DNA from: Candidatus Daviesbacteria bacterium
Lineage (GTDB): Bacteria; Patescibacteria; Microgenomatia; Daviesbacterales; UBA10151
Length of the DNA stretch: 64,000 nt
NCBI GenBank assembly: GCA_016187025.1
Contig: JACPKM010000004.1
Coordinates: 236,715-300,714, forward strand
Reading direction: 5' to 3'
Part shown: in pieces, positions 43,503 to 52,647 of the stretch
How positions within the stretch are numbered: the stretch's first letter is position 1
Layout of the letters: every line of letters begins with the position of its first letter
The notes under the pieces: generated by a model
Databases searched by the model: none
What the model was told of the DNA's origin: nothing
What the model saw: the letters and a program-made list of their open reading frames with translations, nothing else
Translations under genes and position numbers: made by a program

Positions 43503-44258
43503 ATGTCTGGTGAACATACAGCGAAAACAGAGATGCTACGAGCGATAAGCTGGGCAGAAACAGGGGGAAATGATCCATTAAGAGGTCTAGGAACCTTTCA
43601 AAGAAGATTCGATTCTCTACCGGATAGAGGTAGGGCATTCTCTTTACAAGATCAAATTCTGCGATGTATCGACGAAGGTACTGTGGGAGGTGTACATTTA
43701 GCAGGTTCGGGGTTGTTTTATCGGGATAAGATCGGATCAGATTTTAGAGGTAGAGTCCATGGAGTATATAGCCACGAAGGTTGTGGGGCAGCCAAGCTTT
43801 TTGCCCAAACACATGGCATTCAAGTAGAGAATACAGACGGAGTTGGAGACCAAGAAGCAAAAGAAATAGCTGGAATTTTACAAGTGCCCTATCTTGGGAG
43901 AATTCCAGCTGAAGGAATGATGAGACCTAGAGAAATTCATGTTGCAAGGGCAGTTTACTATGTAGGAAGCAGAGAATTTGACCCAGCAGCAATCAATCTT
44001 CCTCCTGGATTTGTCATTAACAGGGAGATGATATCTGATGCCAGCTATGCACTCGCAGAAGTAGAGTTAGCAACTCAGATCGCTCAAGGGGAACATGGTT
44101 TCGGAGATAGCTTTACCGGAGAAACCCCACTTTTTATAGTAGCAGTTTCTGATAGAAAGACACACTCAGTTCCTTTAGAAAGATTGGCGGAAGAATTAAC
44201 TGATTTATCTAAGAGGCTTCGTGCAGTAGAGTTAGATACTATACAGTTTTCAGCTTAG
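43503..44258 (+). CDS. Second carbonic-anhydrase-like protein, Arg of the dyad missing
   Basis: 251 residues from ATG 43503 (MSGEHTAKTEML); the frame extends back to a TTG at 43425, which is not supported. ILRCIDEGTVGGVHLAG and GVYSHEGCGAAKLFAQ parallel the beta-carbonic anhydrase CxDxR and HxxCG elements, but the Arg partner of the Asp is missing. No signal peptide. Its stop region overlaps the convergent hydrolase gene. Function is uncertain. Confidence 0.5.
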   Translation: MSGEHTAKTEMLRAISWAETGGNDPLRGLGTFQRRFDSLPDRGRAFSLQDQILRCIDEGTVGGVHLAGSGLFYRDKIGSDFRGRVHGVYSHEGCGAAKLFAQTHGIQVENTDGVGDQEAKEIAGILQVPYLGRIPAEGMMRPREIHVARAVYYVGSREFDPAAINLPPGFVINREMISDASYALAEVELATQIAQGEHGFGDSFTGETPLFIVAVSDRKTHSVPLERLAEELTDLSKRLRAVELDTIQFSA

Positions 44259-44805
44259 TTTTCAATACATCTATTATTTCTGGAAATTCTCTTTTTACTC
44301 TGGGGTAGCCAAAATGTCCTTGATCCTTAAACTCATAATACTGTGTAGTTAGCTTTTCATGAATATACCTTGCTTCTTCTATTGGTATGAATGGATCATC
44401 AGCTGAATGAAATTGCACAATCCATTTTTGGTTATGTTTAATTTTTTTCCAATTCCAAACTTTATCATAATATCCACTAATTTTTTCTGACTTCAATCCT
44501 AAATCTGTATAGCATGCTGATACTAAGATAGACCCTAAGATTTGATGTTTTTCAGCATATCTCAAAGCAGCTACTGCCCCTGATGAATGGCCTATCAATA
44601 TAGTATTCTCATCAGCTTCAAGCTTTTTTAAAAAAGGTAACCAATATTTTGCCCGGGCCTTTATTGGATCAGGAAAATTTTGGGAAATAACTTGCAAATT
44701 TAGTTTTTCTAATTTTCTTTTTAAATACGGGAACCATCCTTTGGGATCATTTACATCTCCCCCACCGTTTCCGTGGACAAATATAACCTTAATAAACTTG
44801 CTCAT
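44239..44805 (-). CDS. RBBP9/YdeN-like serine hydrolase
   Basis: 188 residues. Small alpha/beta hydrolase: VIFVHGNGGGD at the start, nucleophile ILIGHSSGAVAALRY, acid in SADDPFIP, His in DQGHFG. RBBP9/YdeN proteins are cytoplasmic with unknown physiological substrates. It overlaps the Nudix gene by 17 nt, suggesting an operon. Confidence 0.85.
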   Translation of the reverse strand: MSKFIKVIFVHGNGGGDVNDPKGWFPYLKRKLEKLNLQVISQNFPDPIKARAKYWLPFLKKLEADENTILIGHSSGAVAALRYAEKHQILGSILVSACYTDLGLKSEKISGYYDKVWNWKKIKHNQKWIVQFHSADDPFIPIEEARYIHEKLTTQYYEFKDQGHFGYPRVKREFPEIIDVLKTKLKTV

Positions 44806-45229
44806 CTATAAAATATTCCAAATCTTCTCTTATGCCCCGGTGATCAATCAAGTCTAGCGCAGCATCAGGCGTGACCCATTTATATTCTGTATGCTCATCA
44901 GAAAGGGTAACATTATCATCGCTGCCTTCAATTTTTGCCCAATAAACTACCCCAACCACCTCATTATCTGCATCCTTCTCGCCCCTCATAAAAGAAAATA
45001 CCTTAAGTGGTTTGATAATCTCTATCTCCAACCGTGTTTCTTCCCGGACTTCCCTTTTTAAGCCTTCAACTGGGTTTTCAAACTGTTTAATTCTCCCCAT
45101 TGGATACTCCCAAATCTCAGGTTTATAGTCGTTGTCGTTTGATCTTTTAACCAAAAGTATTTGACCTAGCTCATTTTCTATAATTGCACCCATTGCAACC
45201 ATAAATCTTCCTTCGTCTACATTTGACAT
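44789..45229 (-). CDS. Nudix hydrolase
   Basis: 146 residues from ATG 45229 (a GTG at 45274 would overlap the atpC start and is disfavoured). Complete Nudix box: GRIKQFENPVEGLKREVREE, then TRLEIE. Preceding YPMGRI and the ADP-ribose-pyrophosphatase-like layout are seen. The substrate is unknown. It is divergent from atpC, and their promoters overlap. Confidence 0.85.
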   Translation of the reverse strand: MSNVDEGRFMVAMGAIIENELGQILLVKRSNDNDYKPEIWEYPMGRIKQFENPVEGLKREVREETRLEIEIIKPLKVFSFMRGEKDADNEVVGVVYWAKIEGSDDNVTLSDEHTEYKWVTPDAALDLIDHRGIREDLEYFIDEQVY

Positions 45230-45253
45230 GTCGTAATTTTCCCATCTTGTAGG

Positions 45254-45259
45254 TATAAT
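45254..45259 (+). promoter_or_regulatory. -10 box of atpC, leaderless arrangement
   Basis: Perfect TATAAT, 7 nt before the atpC ATG. A weak TCGTAA lies 17 nt upstream. There is no SD, so atpC appears to have its own promoter separate from the main atp operon. Confidence 0.6.
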
Positions 45260-45266
45260 ATCAACT

Positions 45267-45677
45267 ATGAGCACTCTTCAGCTAAAAATAGTGACTCCAG
45301 AAAAAGAGGTATTTAGTGATTTAGTCAATCAAGTGAGCCTTCCTTCTTCTGAGGGTGAGCTTGGGATACTTCCCCACCATGCTGCATTGATGGCAAAGCT
45401 TGTTCCAGGTGAGTTAAAGATAAAAAGAGGAGATAAAACAGATGTCCTAGCTGTTGGCGGAGGCTTTTTGCAGATGGCGGACAATACTTTGACTATTATG
45501 ACTGATCTGGCTGTTGAGGAAAAAGACATAGATGAAGAGGTGGTGGAAGAAGCTAAGAAACGTGCCGAACAAGCTTTAGAGCAGACATTATCTGCTGAGG
45601 AATATGCAGAAACTTTGGCTATCCTAGAAAAATCCCTTGCTCAGCTAAAGATAAAAAGAAGGCACCGTGTCAGATAA
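45267..45677 (+). CDS. atpC: ATP synthase F1 subunit epsilon, displaced from operon
   Basis: 136 residues. MSTLQLKIVTPEKEVFSDLV and SEGELGILPHHAALMAKLVP are the epsilon signature, with the beta-sandwich followed by the C-terminal helical hairpin (EEAKKRAEQALEQTL). It normally follows atpD; here it lies 6.8 kb downstream behind a block of accessory genes, with its own leaderless-type promoter. Confidence 0.95.
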   Translation: MSTLQLKIVTPEKEVFSDLVNQVSLPSSEGELGILPHHAALMAKLVPGELKIKRGDKTDVLAVGGGFLQMADNTLTIMTDLAVEEKDIDEEVVEEAKKRAEQALEQTLSAEEYAETLAILEKSLAQLKIKRRHRVR

Positions 45678-45722
45678 ATTATTACTTGACTTGTCTAATA
45701 TATTGTAGCCATAATAATATTA

Positions 45723-45875
45723 ATGGCTAAAAAAGATTATCACTCCGGATCCTTGTCAGTAACAATTAACCAATTGCTCGGAAAAATAGAATTTAGGAAA
45801 AGTAGTTACTTTGCTTTTGCTGCATCGTTTCTTCTTACATTTATGGCAGTAGTTTTATCCCGCCTTATCCATTAA
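45723..45875 (+). CDS. 50-residue single-pass membrane protein
   Basis: Frame MAKKDYHSGSLSVTINQLLG, then KIEFRKSSYFAFAASFLLTF and MAVVLSRLIH: a basic soluble N-terminus and one C-terminal membrane helix. It follows atpC by 45 nt on the same strand. No SD. Function unknown. Confidence 0.5.
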   Translation: MAKKDYHSGSLSVTINQLLGKIEFRKSSYFAFAASFLLTFMAVVLSRLIH

Positions 45876-45933
45876 CTTTTTTTACTTCCTGAATTATTAG
45901 CTTGCTTTCTTGTTTTGCGTGTGTAATTAGAAG

Positions 45934-45963
45934 TTGGATCGTGGGGACAAATTTAGGTATAAT
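45934..45963 (+). promoter_or_regulatory. Promoter of tRNA-Tyr
   Basis: TTGGAT (45934-45939), 18-nt spacer, TATAAT (45958-45963). The predicted start lies about 7 nt upstream of the tRNA 5' end. Confidence 0.6.
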
Positions 45964-45976
45964 ATTTAGGTTGTAA

Positions 45977-46058
45977 CCGGAGGTGGCAGAGTAGTCAATT
46001 GCACCAGACTGTAAATCTGGCGGGTTTCCCTTCGAAGGTGCGAATCCTTCCCTCCGGA
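45977..46058 (+). tRNA. tRNA-Tyr (GTA)
   Basis: Acceptor CCGGAGG pairs with CCTCCGG. The anticodon arm CCAGA-ctgtaaa-TCTGG gives GTA at 46011-46013. A long variable arm (class II, the bacterial tRNA-Tyr form) and a T-arm with GTGCGAATCC-type loop are present. CCA is not encoded. Confidence 0.93.
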
Positions 46059-46085
46059 CACCGGATTAGTTATAATCTATTAATT

Positions 46086-48647
46086 ATGGTACAACATTCC
46101 TGGAAAGCCAGGAAAGAGTTTTCAAGAGTTTGGAAGTTTAAATTCCTCTCTAATCTTTCCACCAGTCTTTTAATAGTAATCCTTGTTGGGATATTAAGCT
46201 TTTTTGGAATTATTGTATTTTTTGCTACCCAAATTCCTTCTCCTGATAATCTGTCAAGCAGATCTGTTGCCAAAGCAACCAAAATCTTTGATAAAGATGG
46301 AGAGCTTTTATACGATATTTACCAAGACGAAAACCGTACACCTATCAAACTTGATGAAATTCCAGATTATGTTACAGAGGCAACAATTGCCATTGAAGAT
46401 AAAGACTTTTATAAACATCCTGGTTTTTCCATTGTTGGTATAGCCAGAGCTTCTTTTGACTCGCTTTTGAACAGGAGAATAGAAGGCGGAGGTTCTACGC
46501 TAACCCAGCAGCTAGTTAAAAACGCCCTGCTTTCCGGAGAAAGAACATTAACCCGTAAGCTAAAAGAGTTTATTTTGGCAATTCAGGTTGAAAGAGCTTA
46601 TTCTAAGGACCAGATATTGGAAATGTATTTAAATGAGATTGCGTATGGTGGAACAGCCTATGGAATAGAAGCTGCAGCTAATTTATATTTTGGCAAAAGT
46701 GCAAAAGATTTAAATTTGGCAGAAGCTGCACTTTTGGCAGGTTTACCACAAAGGCCGTCTGTTTACTCCCCGTATGGGACAAAACCAGAACTTTCCCGTG
46801 TCAGGCAAAAAGAGGTGTTAAGAAGAATGGCTGAGGACGGATATATTTCCCATGCGCAAGCAGATGAGGCAGCAAAACAAGATTTGTCTTATAGAACCTC
46901 TCAGAGTGAACAGGGTTTTAAAGCGCCCCACTTTGTTTTATATGTTAAACAAAAATTAATTGAGCAGTTTGGAGATAAACTGGTTGAACAGGGAGGTTTA
47001 AGGGTAACAACAACCCTTGATTTTAAGCTTCAAGAAAAGGTTCAAGAAATTGTCAAAGAAGAAATTGAAAAAATAAAAAGTAATAAAGTGGGAAATGGTG
47101 CAGCTGTGGTAATGGATGCAAAAACAGGACAGATTTTGGCGATGGTAGGTAGTAAAGATTATTTTGGCGAGTCTGAACCTGAAGAATGTGTTGAGGGTTT
47201 GTCCTGTGTTTTTGAACCTAATGTTAATGCAGCTATTTCTTTAAGGCAGCCAGGATCTGCCACCAAGCCTATTACCTATGCTAAGTCTTTTGAAAAGGGA
47301 TATACCGCAAACTCCACTATTTTGGATGTTAAAACAGAATTTCCCGGAGGAGCAGATAACCCTAACTATATTCCGGTAAACTATGATGGCCAGTATCATG
47401 GTCCTGTTCAGGTAAGGTACGCCTTGGGAAACTCATATAATATTCCAGCTGTCAAAATGCTTGCTTTGGTAGGAGTAAAAGATGTCATGGATTTGGCATA
47501 TAGAATGGGAGTGAGTTCCTGGGAGCCATCAACAGAAAATGTGAACTCGGTTGGACTCAGTTTGACATTAGGAGGAAGAGAGTTAAGACTTTTGGATTTG
47601 GTTTCTGCTTATAGTGTTTTTGCAAGTAAAGGTGAACAGCATGATCCGATATCTATACTCAAAGTAACAGACCACACAGGTAAGGTTTTATTTGAATATA
47701 AACCAACTGAGGGAAGAAAGGTGCTAGATTCAGGTATAGCCTACATCATCTCTGATATTTTATCAGATAACGGTGCAAGAACTGCAGCTTTTGGCTCCAA
47801 CTCTATTTTAAATATTCCCGGAAAAACAGTAGCAGTCAAAACTGGTACTACTGATGAAAAAAGAGATAATTGGACAGTAGGATATACCCCGTCTATTGTA
47901 GTGGGTGTTTGGGTTGGTAACAATGATAATACCCCACTCGATCCAAAAATTGCCTCAGGTGTAACTGGTGCTTCCCCTATCTGGAATAAAGTCATCAGGG
48001 AGGCAATAAAAGACAAACCTAATGAAAGTTTTGAAAAGCCCTCGCATGTAGCGCAAGTTGAGGTGGATGGACTGATGCCAGGAAAACCCCATGGCGGCTC
48101 TCCGACCAGGAAAGAATATTTCATTGGTGGTACAGAACCAAATAGTGAATCATCTGCATATCAGCGGGTAAAAGTCTGTAGGAGTAATCCTCACAGACTG
48201 GCAAATGATGGTGAAGAGGCTGATGATAAAGATACGGTAGTTTTAAAAGAAGATGACCCAACAGGTGCTAATAAATGGCAAAAAGGGATTGATGATTGGG
48301 TTTTGACTGCTACTGATGCCAGGTTGGTTGGTGCTACAAAAGGATGCTCTGGTATTCCTGGATTTAGTGCAGGGACAGGTGGAGCTATAGAAATAGTAAA
48401 TGTGGGAAATGGGGCAAATGTACCAAGAGTGTTTGATGTTTTAGCAAAAACCAATTCTCCAGCTGGTGTTAAAAAGGTTACTTGGAGTGTTGATGGAGCT
48501 CAGAAGTCCACTCAAACCTCAGAACCATTTGCTCTGCATGTGGAGTTTCCACCAGGAGATAAAGGTTCGCACACAATTACTGTGACACTTGAGGATAATA
48601 ATGGAGCCCAACACTCAACCTCAATTGGAGTAACAGCCTCTCTTTAA
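46086..48647 (+). CDS. Penicillin-binding protein 1A (bifunctional)
   Basis: 853 residues from ATG 46086; the frame extends into the tRNA and is rejected there. One membrane anchor (about 22-48). GT51 transglycosylase: EDKDFYKHPGFSIVGIARA and GGGSTLTQQLVKN. Transpeptidase: LRQPGSATKP (SxxK), GNSYNIP (SxN) and VKTGTTDEK (KTG). A C-terminal Ig-like beta domain (about 760-853). Polymerises and cross-links peptidoglycan. Its stop overlaps the pheT stop on the other strand by 4 nt. Confidence 0.95.
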   Translation: MVQHSWKARKEFSRVWKFKFLSNLSTSLLIVILVGILSFFGIIVFFATQIPSPDNLSSRSVAKATKIFDKDGELLYDIYQDENRTPIKLDEIPDYVTEATIAIEDKDFYKHPGFSIVGIARASFDSLLNRRIEGGGSTLTQQLVKNALLSGERTLTRKLKEFILAIQVERAYSKDQILEMYLNEIAYGGTAYGIEAAANLYFGKSAKDLNLAEAALLAGLPQRPSVYSPYGTKPELSRVRQKEVLRRMAEDGYISHAQADEAAKQDLSYRTSQSEQGFKAPHFVLYVKQKLIEQFGDKLVEQGGLRVTTTLDFKLQEKVQEIVKEEIEKIKSNKVGNGAAVVMDAKTGQILAMVGSKDYFGESEPEECVEGLSCVFEPNVNAAISLRQPGSATKPITYAKSFEKGYTANSTILDVKTEFPGGADNPNYIPVNYDGQYHGPVQVRYALGNSYNIPAVKMLALVGVKDVMDLAYRMGVSSWEPSTENVNSVGLSLTLGGRELRLLDLVSAYSVFASKGEQHDPISILKVTDHTGKVLFEYKPTEGRKVLDSGIAYIISDILSDNGARTAAFGSNSILNIPGKTVAVKTGTTDEKRDNWTVGYTPSIVVGVWVGNNDNTPLDPKIASGVTGASPIWNKVIREAIKDKPNESFEKPSHVAQVEVDGLMPGKPHGGSPTRKEYFIGGTEPNSESSAYQRVKVCRSNPHRLANDGEEADDKDTVVLKEDDPTGANKWQKGIDDWVLTATDARLVGATKGCSGIPGFSAGTGGAIEIVNVGNGANVPRVFDVLAKTNSPAGVKKVTWSVDGAQKSTQTSEPFALHVEFPPGDKGSHTITVTLEDNNGAQHSTSIGVTASL

Positions 48648-50341
48648 GAAAAAGCAGTTAAGTCTATTTCTAACATTGCCACTCTTTTGTCTATCCCCAT
48701 TTTATTTAAGAATCTGGGATGGACTTCGGCTAAAAAACCTATTTGCTTACTGTGTTTTTCAACAGAGGCAAATCTTTTAGGGTGAAACGTATTTGTATTT
48801 ACAGAAGCCTCTTTTAGTTCAGATTCTGAAATGAGTTTAGAATTAAGCAGTATGGAGATCAACTCTTCTATCGGATTATCAGATCCGTTCATTAAAGCAA
48901 CACTTAATCTATAGCCTTCATTTGGCAAATCACCCAGTTTAGGGGAATACACCTTGCCTATTTCAAAAATGGCTATATCTTTAAAGCCTTGTCTTGTATT
49001 CCTATCAATTACTTCCAGTAAATTAGGCCAAATACTTTCTCTTAAATACTCGGTTTCCAAAGACATGGGATTAGCAATCCGGATAAGCTTACTTTTATCC
49101 TGGTCTGGGTTATTTAAAACTCTGGTTGAATAAAAAGAATAGGTTTGTATTTCTGTTAGGCCTAAGTTTACGAGGGTATCTTTTACGATTTTTATTTGGT
49201 TAAATAGTTTTTGAGTCGTTTGAAGTTTGTAGTTACCGGATAAGGCTTTTGCCGGAATTTTTTCATAACCATAAAGCCTGGCTACCTCTTCTATTAAATC
49301 TTCTTCAATGTTTATATCTAACCTCCAGTATGGCACTGTTACATCCCAAACTACATTCCCACTTACGATGTGGGAATGTAGTTTAAAGTATAGCCTTGAT
49401 AGATACTTCTCAACTTGTTTTTCATCAAAGTTTATCCCCACTAAGGCATTTAATTTATCTAAAGAAAGATTAATTACCCTTTGCTGATTTTCAAAGTTAT
49501 CAACAATGGATATAGCAGTTAACTTCCCGTCTAGCTCCCGATAAATCCTGATAGCTGCATTTAAAGCTTGCAGCAGCCTGAGTTTAGTTAAACCATGCTG
49601 AAATCTTTTACCGGCCTCAGATGGTAAGCCTAAACTGGTTACAGTTTGCCTTAAGTTGATAGGATCAAAAATTGCCGCTTCAAGCAGAATTGTTGATGTG
49701 TCTGCTGTTACTTCACTATTTTGTCCTCCCATAACTCCGGCCAACCCCAGAGCTTTTTTAGAATCAGCGATTAGGAGGTCGTTTTTGGATAACTTTCTTT
49801 TTTTACCATCCAAAGTCACAAGCTCTTCACCATTTTTTGCAGTCCTGACAATGATCTCTTCATTTTCTACCTCCTTGGCATCGAATGCATGTAGAGGCTG
49901 ACCGTATTCCAGCATCACCAGATTGGTAATATCTGCAATATTGTTTACAGATCTCATTCCACTATCTTCTAATTTTTTTACCCACTCTGCCGGGGATTTT
50001 TCTACCTTTAACCCTTCTATTTTGGCAATGCAATAAAACGGGCAAAGCTTTGAATCTAAAACGTCAACCGGTACTTGTGGTAAGCTTTCCTGATTCCAGA
50101 CGAATTTAGCCTCCTGTAGCTCGCTAAACAAGGTGTTTGAGCCTAAAGTAGCACCTACCTCATAAGCCACGCCCCTTAAGGATAAGAGGTCTGCCCGGTT
50201 ATAACCTTTCATGTCCAACTCAATATAGTTTTGGGTAGCTTCTTTTAAACCAATAGTCCTAAGAGGTAATAAACGGATAAGTTCTTCAATGGGAACTTTC
50301 AGGTCAACTAATTCTTTTAGCCAGTCTATCGATATTTTCAT
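48644..50341 (-). CDS. pheT: Phenylalanyl-tRNA synthetase beta, reduced
   Basis: 565 residues against about 800 in most bacteria. Present: N-terminal MKISIDWLKELVDL, the B3/B4 core (SVNNIADITNLVMLEYGQPL, HAFDA), B5 (RFQHGL), and the catalytic-like module (PYWRLDINIEEDLIEEVARL, YGYEKIP). Missing: the EMAP-like tRNA-binding domain normally near residue 40-150 and the C-terminal anticodon-binding domain. A 37-bp palindrome is inserted in frame at 49348-49384. Confidence 0.94.
   Translation of the reverse strand: MKISIDWLKELVDLKVPIEELIRLLPLRTIGLKEATQNYIELDMKGYNRADLLSLRGVAYEVGATLGSNTLFSELQEAKFVWNQESLPQVPVDVLDSKLCPFYCIAKIEGLKVEKSPAEWVKKLEDSGMRSVNNIADITNLVMLEYGQPLHAFDAKEVENEEIIVRTAKNGEELVTLDGKKRKLSKNDLLIADSKKALGLAGVMGGQNSEVTADTSTILLEAAIFDPINLRQTVTSLGLPSEAGKRFQHGLTKLRLLQALNAAIRIYRELDGKLTAISIVDNFENQQRVINLSLDKLNALVGINFDEKQVEKYLSRLYFKLHSHIVSGNVVWDVTVPYWRLDINIEEDLIEEVARLYGYEKIPAKALSGNYKLQTTQKLFNQIKIVKDTLVNLGLTEIQTYSFYSTRVLNNPDQDKSKLIRIANPMSLETEYLRESIWPNLLEVIDRNTRQGFKDIAIFEIGKVYSPKLGDLPNEGYRLSVALMNGSDNPIEELISILLNSKLISESELKEASVNTNTFHPKRFASVEKHSKQIGFLAEVHPRFLNKMGIDKRVAMLEIDLTAFS
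49348..49384. repeat. Perfect palindrome within pheT
   Basis: 15-bp arms aaactacattcccac and gtgggaatgtagttt, with a 7-nt loop. In frame it encodes about a dozen residues (LHSHIVSGNVVW) just before the conserved DVTVPYWRLDI, an insertion point in a loop. Confidence 0.8.
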
Positions 50342-50345
50342 AATA

Positions 50346-51392
<1,047 letters not shown>

Positions 51393-51445
51393 AAATTTGA
51401 TTCTAGCATAAGAGGGAAGGTTTGGACTAGGCTGGAAGTTTAAGT

Positions 51446-51796
51446 TTAGGATTTAGAGGTTTCTACTACGACTTTTTCAAACTCTTCTGGATGGTTTATA
51501 GCCAAGTCAGCAAGGATTTTGCGGTCCAGGTTAATGTTTTTTGCCTTTAGTGAAGCTATAAAGCGTGAATAACTTATGCCTTGAGCTCTAACTGCATTTC
51601 CAAGCTGGACTATCCATAGTTTTCTCATATCTCTTTTTCTCAATTTTCTACCTGCAAAAGCGTACTCTCCCGCATGTAGTACAGAAGATTTGGCCTCCCT
51701 GATAAGCTTACTGCGGCCACCTCTATAGCCCTTTGCTAAATTGAGTATCTTTTTATGTTTTCTGTGTGATGTTACACCACGTTTTATTCTTGCCAT
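51446..51796 (-). CDS. rplT: 50S ribosomal protein L20
   Basis: 116 residues. MARIKRGVTSHRKHKKILNL and GYRGGRSKLIREA, WIVQLGNAVRAQGISYSRFI are diagnostic. Follows rpmI by 1 nt in the infC-rpmI-rplT operon, which in many bacteria is autoregulated by L20. Confidence 0.97.
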   Translation of the reverse strand: MARIKRGVTSHRKHKKILNLAKGYRGGRSKLIREAKSSVLHAGEYAFAGRKLRKRDMRKLWIVQLGNAVRAQGISYSRFIASLKAKNINLDRKILADLAINHPEEFEKVVVETSKS

Positions 51797-51797
51797 A

Positions 51798-52001
51798 TTA
51801 TGCTCCCAGCAACTTTTTTATTGTTCTTGCCTCACCTTTAAATAAAGTCACAACTTTTTTGTGTCTTTCTAGTGCACCTTTGGTTTTATTTCTTTTTAAA
51901 TGACCACTGCCTAGCTGATGCCGCCTGAGGATCTTACCTGTTGTGGTTACTTTAAACCTTTTCGTAAATGCTTTTTTAGTTTTTTGTTTTGAGTGAGACA
52001 T
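51798..52001 (-). CDS. rpmI: 50S ribosomal protein L35
   Basis: 67 residues. SKQKTKKAFTKRFKVTTTGK, RRHQLGSGHLKRNKT are typical. One nucleotide separates it from infC and one from rplT. Confidence 0.96.
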   Translation of the reverse strand: MSHSKQKTKKAFTKRFKVTTTGKILRRHQLGSGHLKRNKTKGALERHKKVVTLFKGEARTIKKLLGA

Positions 52002-52002
52002 A

Positions 52003-52596
52003 TCAAACCACCCTTTTTTCTATTGTTGTATTATTGTTGCCAACTTGTTTGTCATCTTCCTCTGTTTTGCTGTTTTCTTTATTTGCACCCTTGCCTTTGG
52101 TAATAATTAAAGCAAGTTTTCTTCCTTCCCATTTTGGTTCTCTTTCTACAGTTACCTTATCGCCCAATATTTGTATTACCTGTTGCAAAACCTCAAACCC
52201 CAACTGCGGGTAAGCCATCTCTCTACCTTTAAACTTGACTGTCAGCTTAACCTTGCGGTTATCATCTAAAAATCTTTCTGCCTGATTTAGCCTTACCCTT
52301 AAATCATGATCTGCAATTCTTGGTGAGAGCCATAACTCTTTTAACCCACCCTCGCTTGATCCTTTTCTTGCCAGCCTTTCTTTTTTACTAAGTTCGTATT
52401 TGAACTTCTGAAAATCTACAATCCTTACTACAGGGGGATTAGCCTGCGGGGCAATTTCTATTAGATCTAACTCTAGCTCTTTAGCTTTGGCTAAGGCTTC
52501 TTCCTTAGACAAGATACCAATTTGCTTACCGCCAGGGTCAAGCACTCTAAACTGAGCTCCAGGTATATTTTGGTTTAATCTAAAAAATTTCCCTAT
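52003..52596 (-). CDS. infC: Translation initiation factor IF-3, probable AUA start
   Basis: 197 residues from the chosen start. No ATG/GTG/TTG lies at a useful place. A perfect AGGAGG (52609-52604) is followed after 7 nt by ATA (52596-52594), giving (M)GKFFRLNQNIPGAQFRVL, the right place for an IF-3 N-terminus. A TTG at 52623 is possible but lies upstream of the SD. IF-3 discriminates against non-standard starts, and infC famously begins with AUU in E. coli, so AUA here suggests the same autoregulation. Both IF-3 domains are present (KELWLSPRIADHDLRVRLNQ, then AERFL), with an acidic C-terminal tail. Confidence 0.88.
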   Translation of the reverse strand: MGKFFRLNQNIPGAQFRVLDPGGKQIGILSKEEALAKAKELELDLIEIAPQANPPVVRIVDFQKFKYELSKKERLARKGSSEGGLKELWLSPRIADHDLRVRLNQAERFLDDNRKVKLTVKFKGREMAYPQLGFEVLQQVIQILGDKVTVEREPKWEGRKLALIITKGKGANKENSKTEEDDKQVGNNNTTIEKRVV

Positions 52597-52647
52597 TTTA
52601 TTTCCTCCTGAAATTTTCACCAAGTACAGTGTGAAATAGTAGCATAT

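Noticed and set aside
45999..46085. Extended N-terminus for PBP1A
   Set aside because: The extension is translated from tRNA-Tyr; the ATG at 46086 gives a normal start before the membrane anchor.
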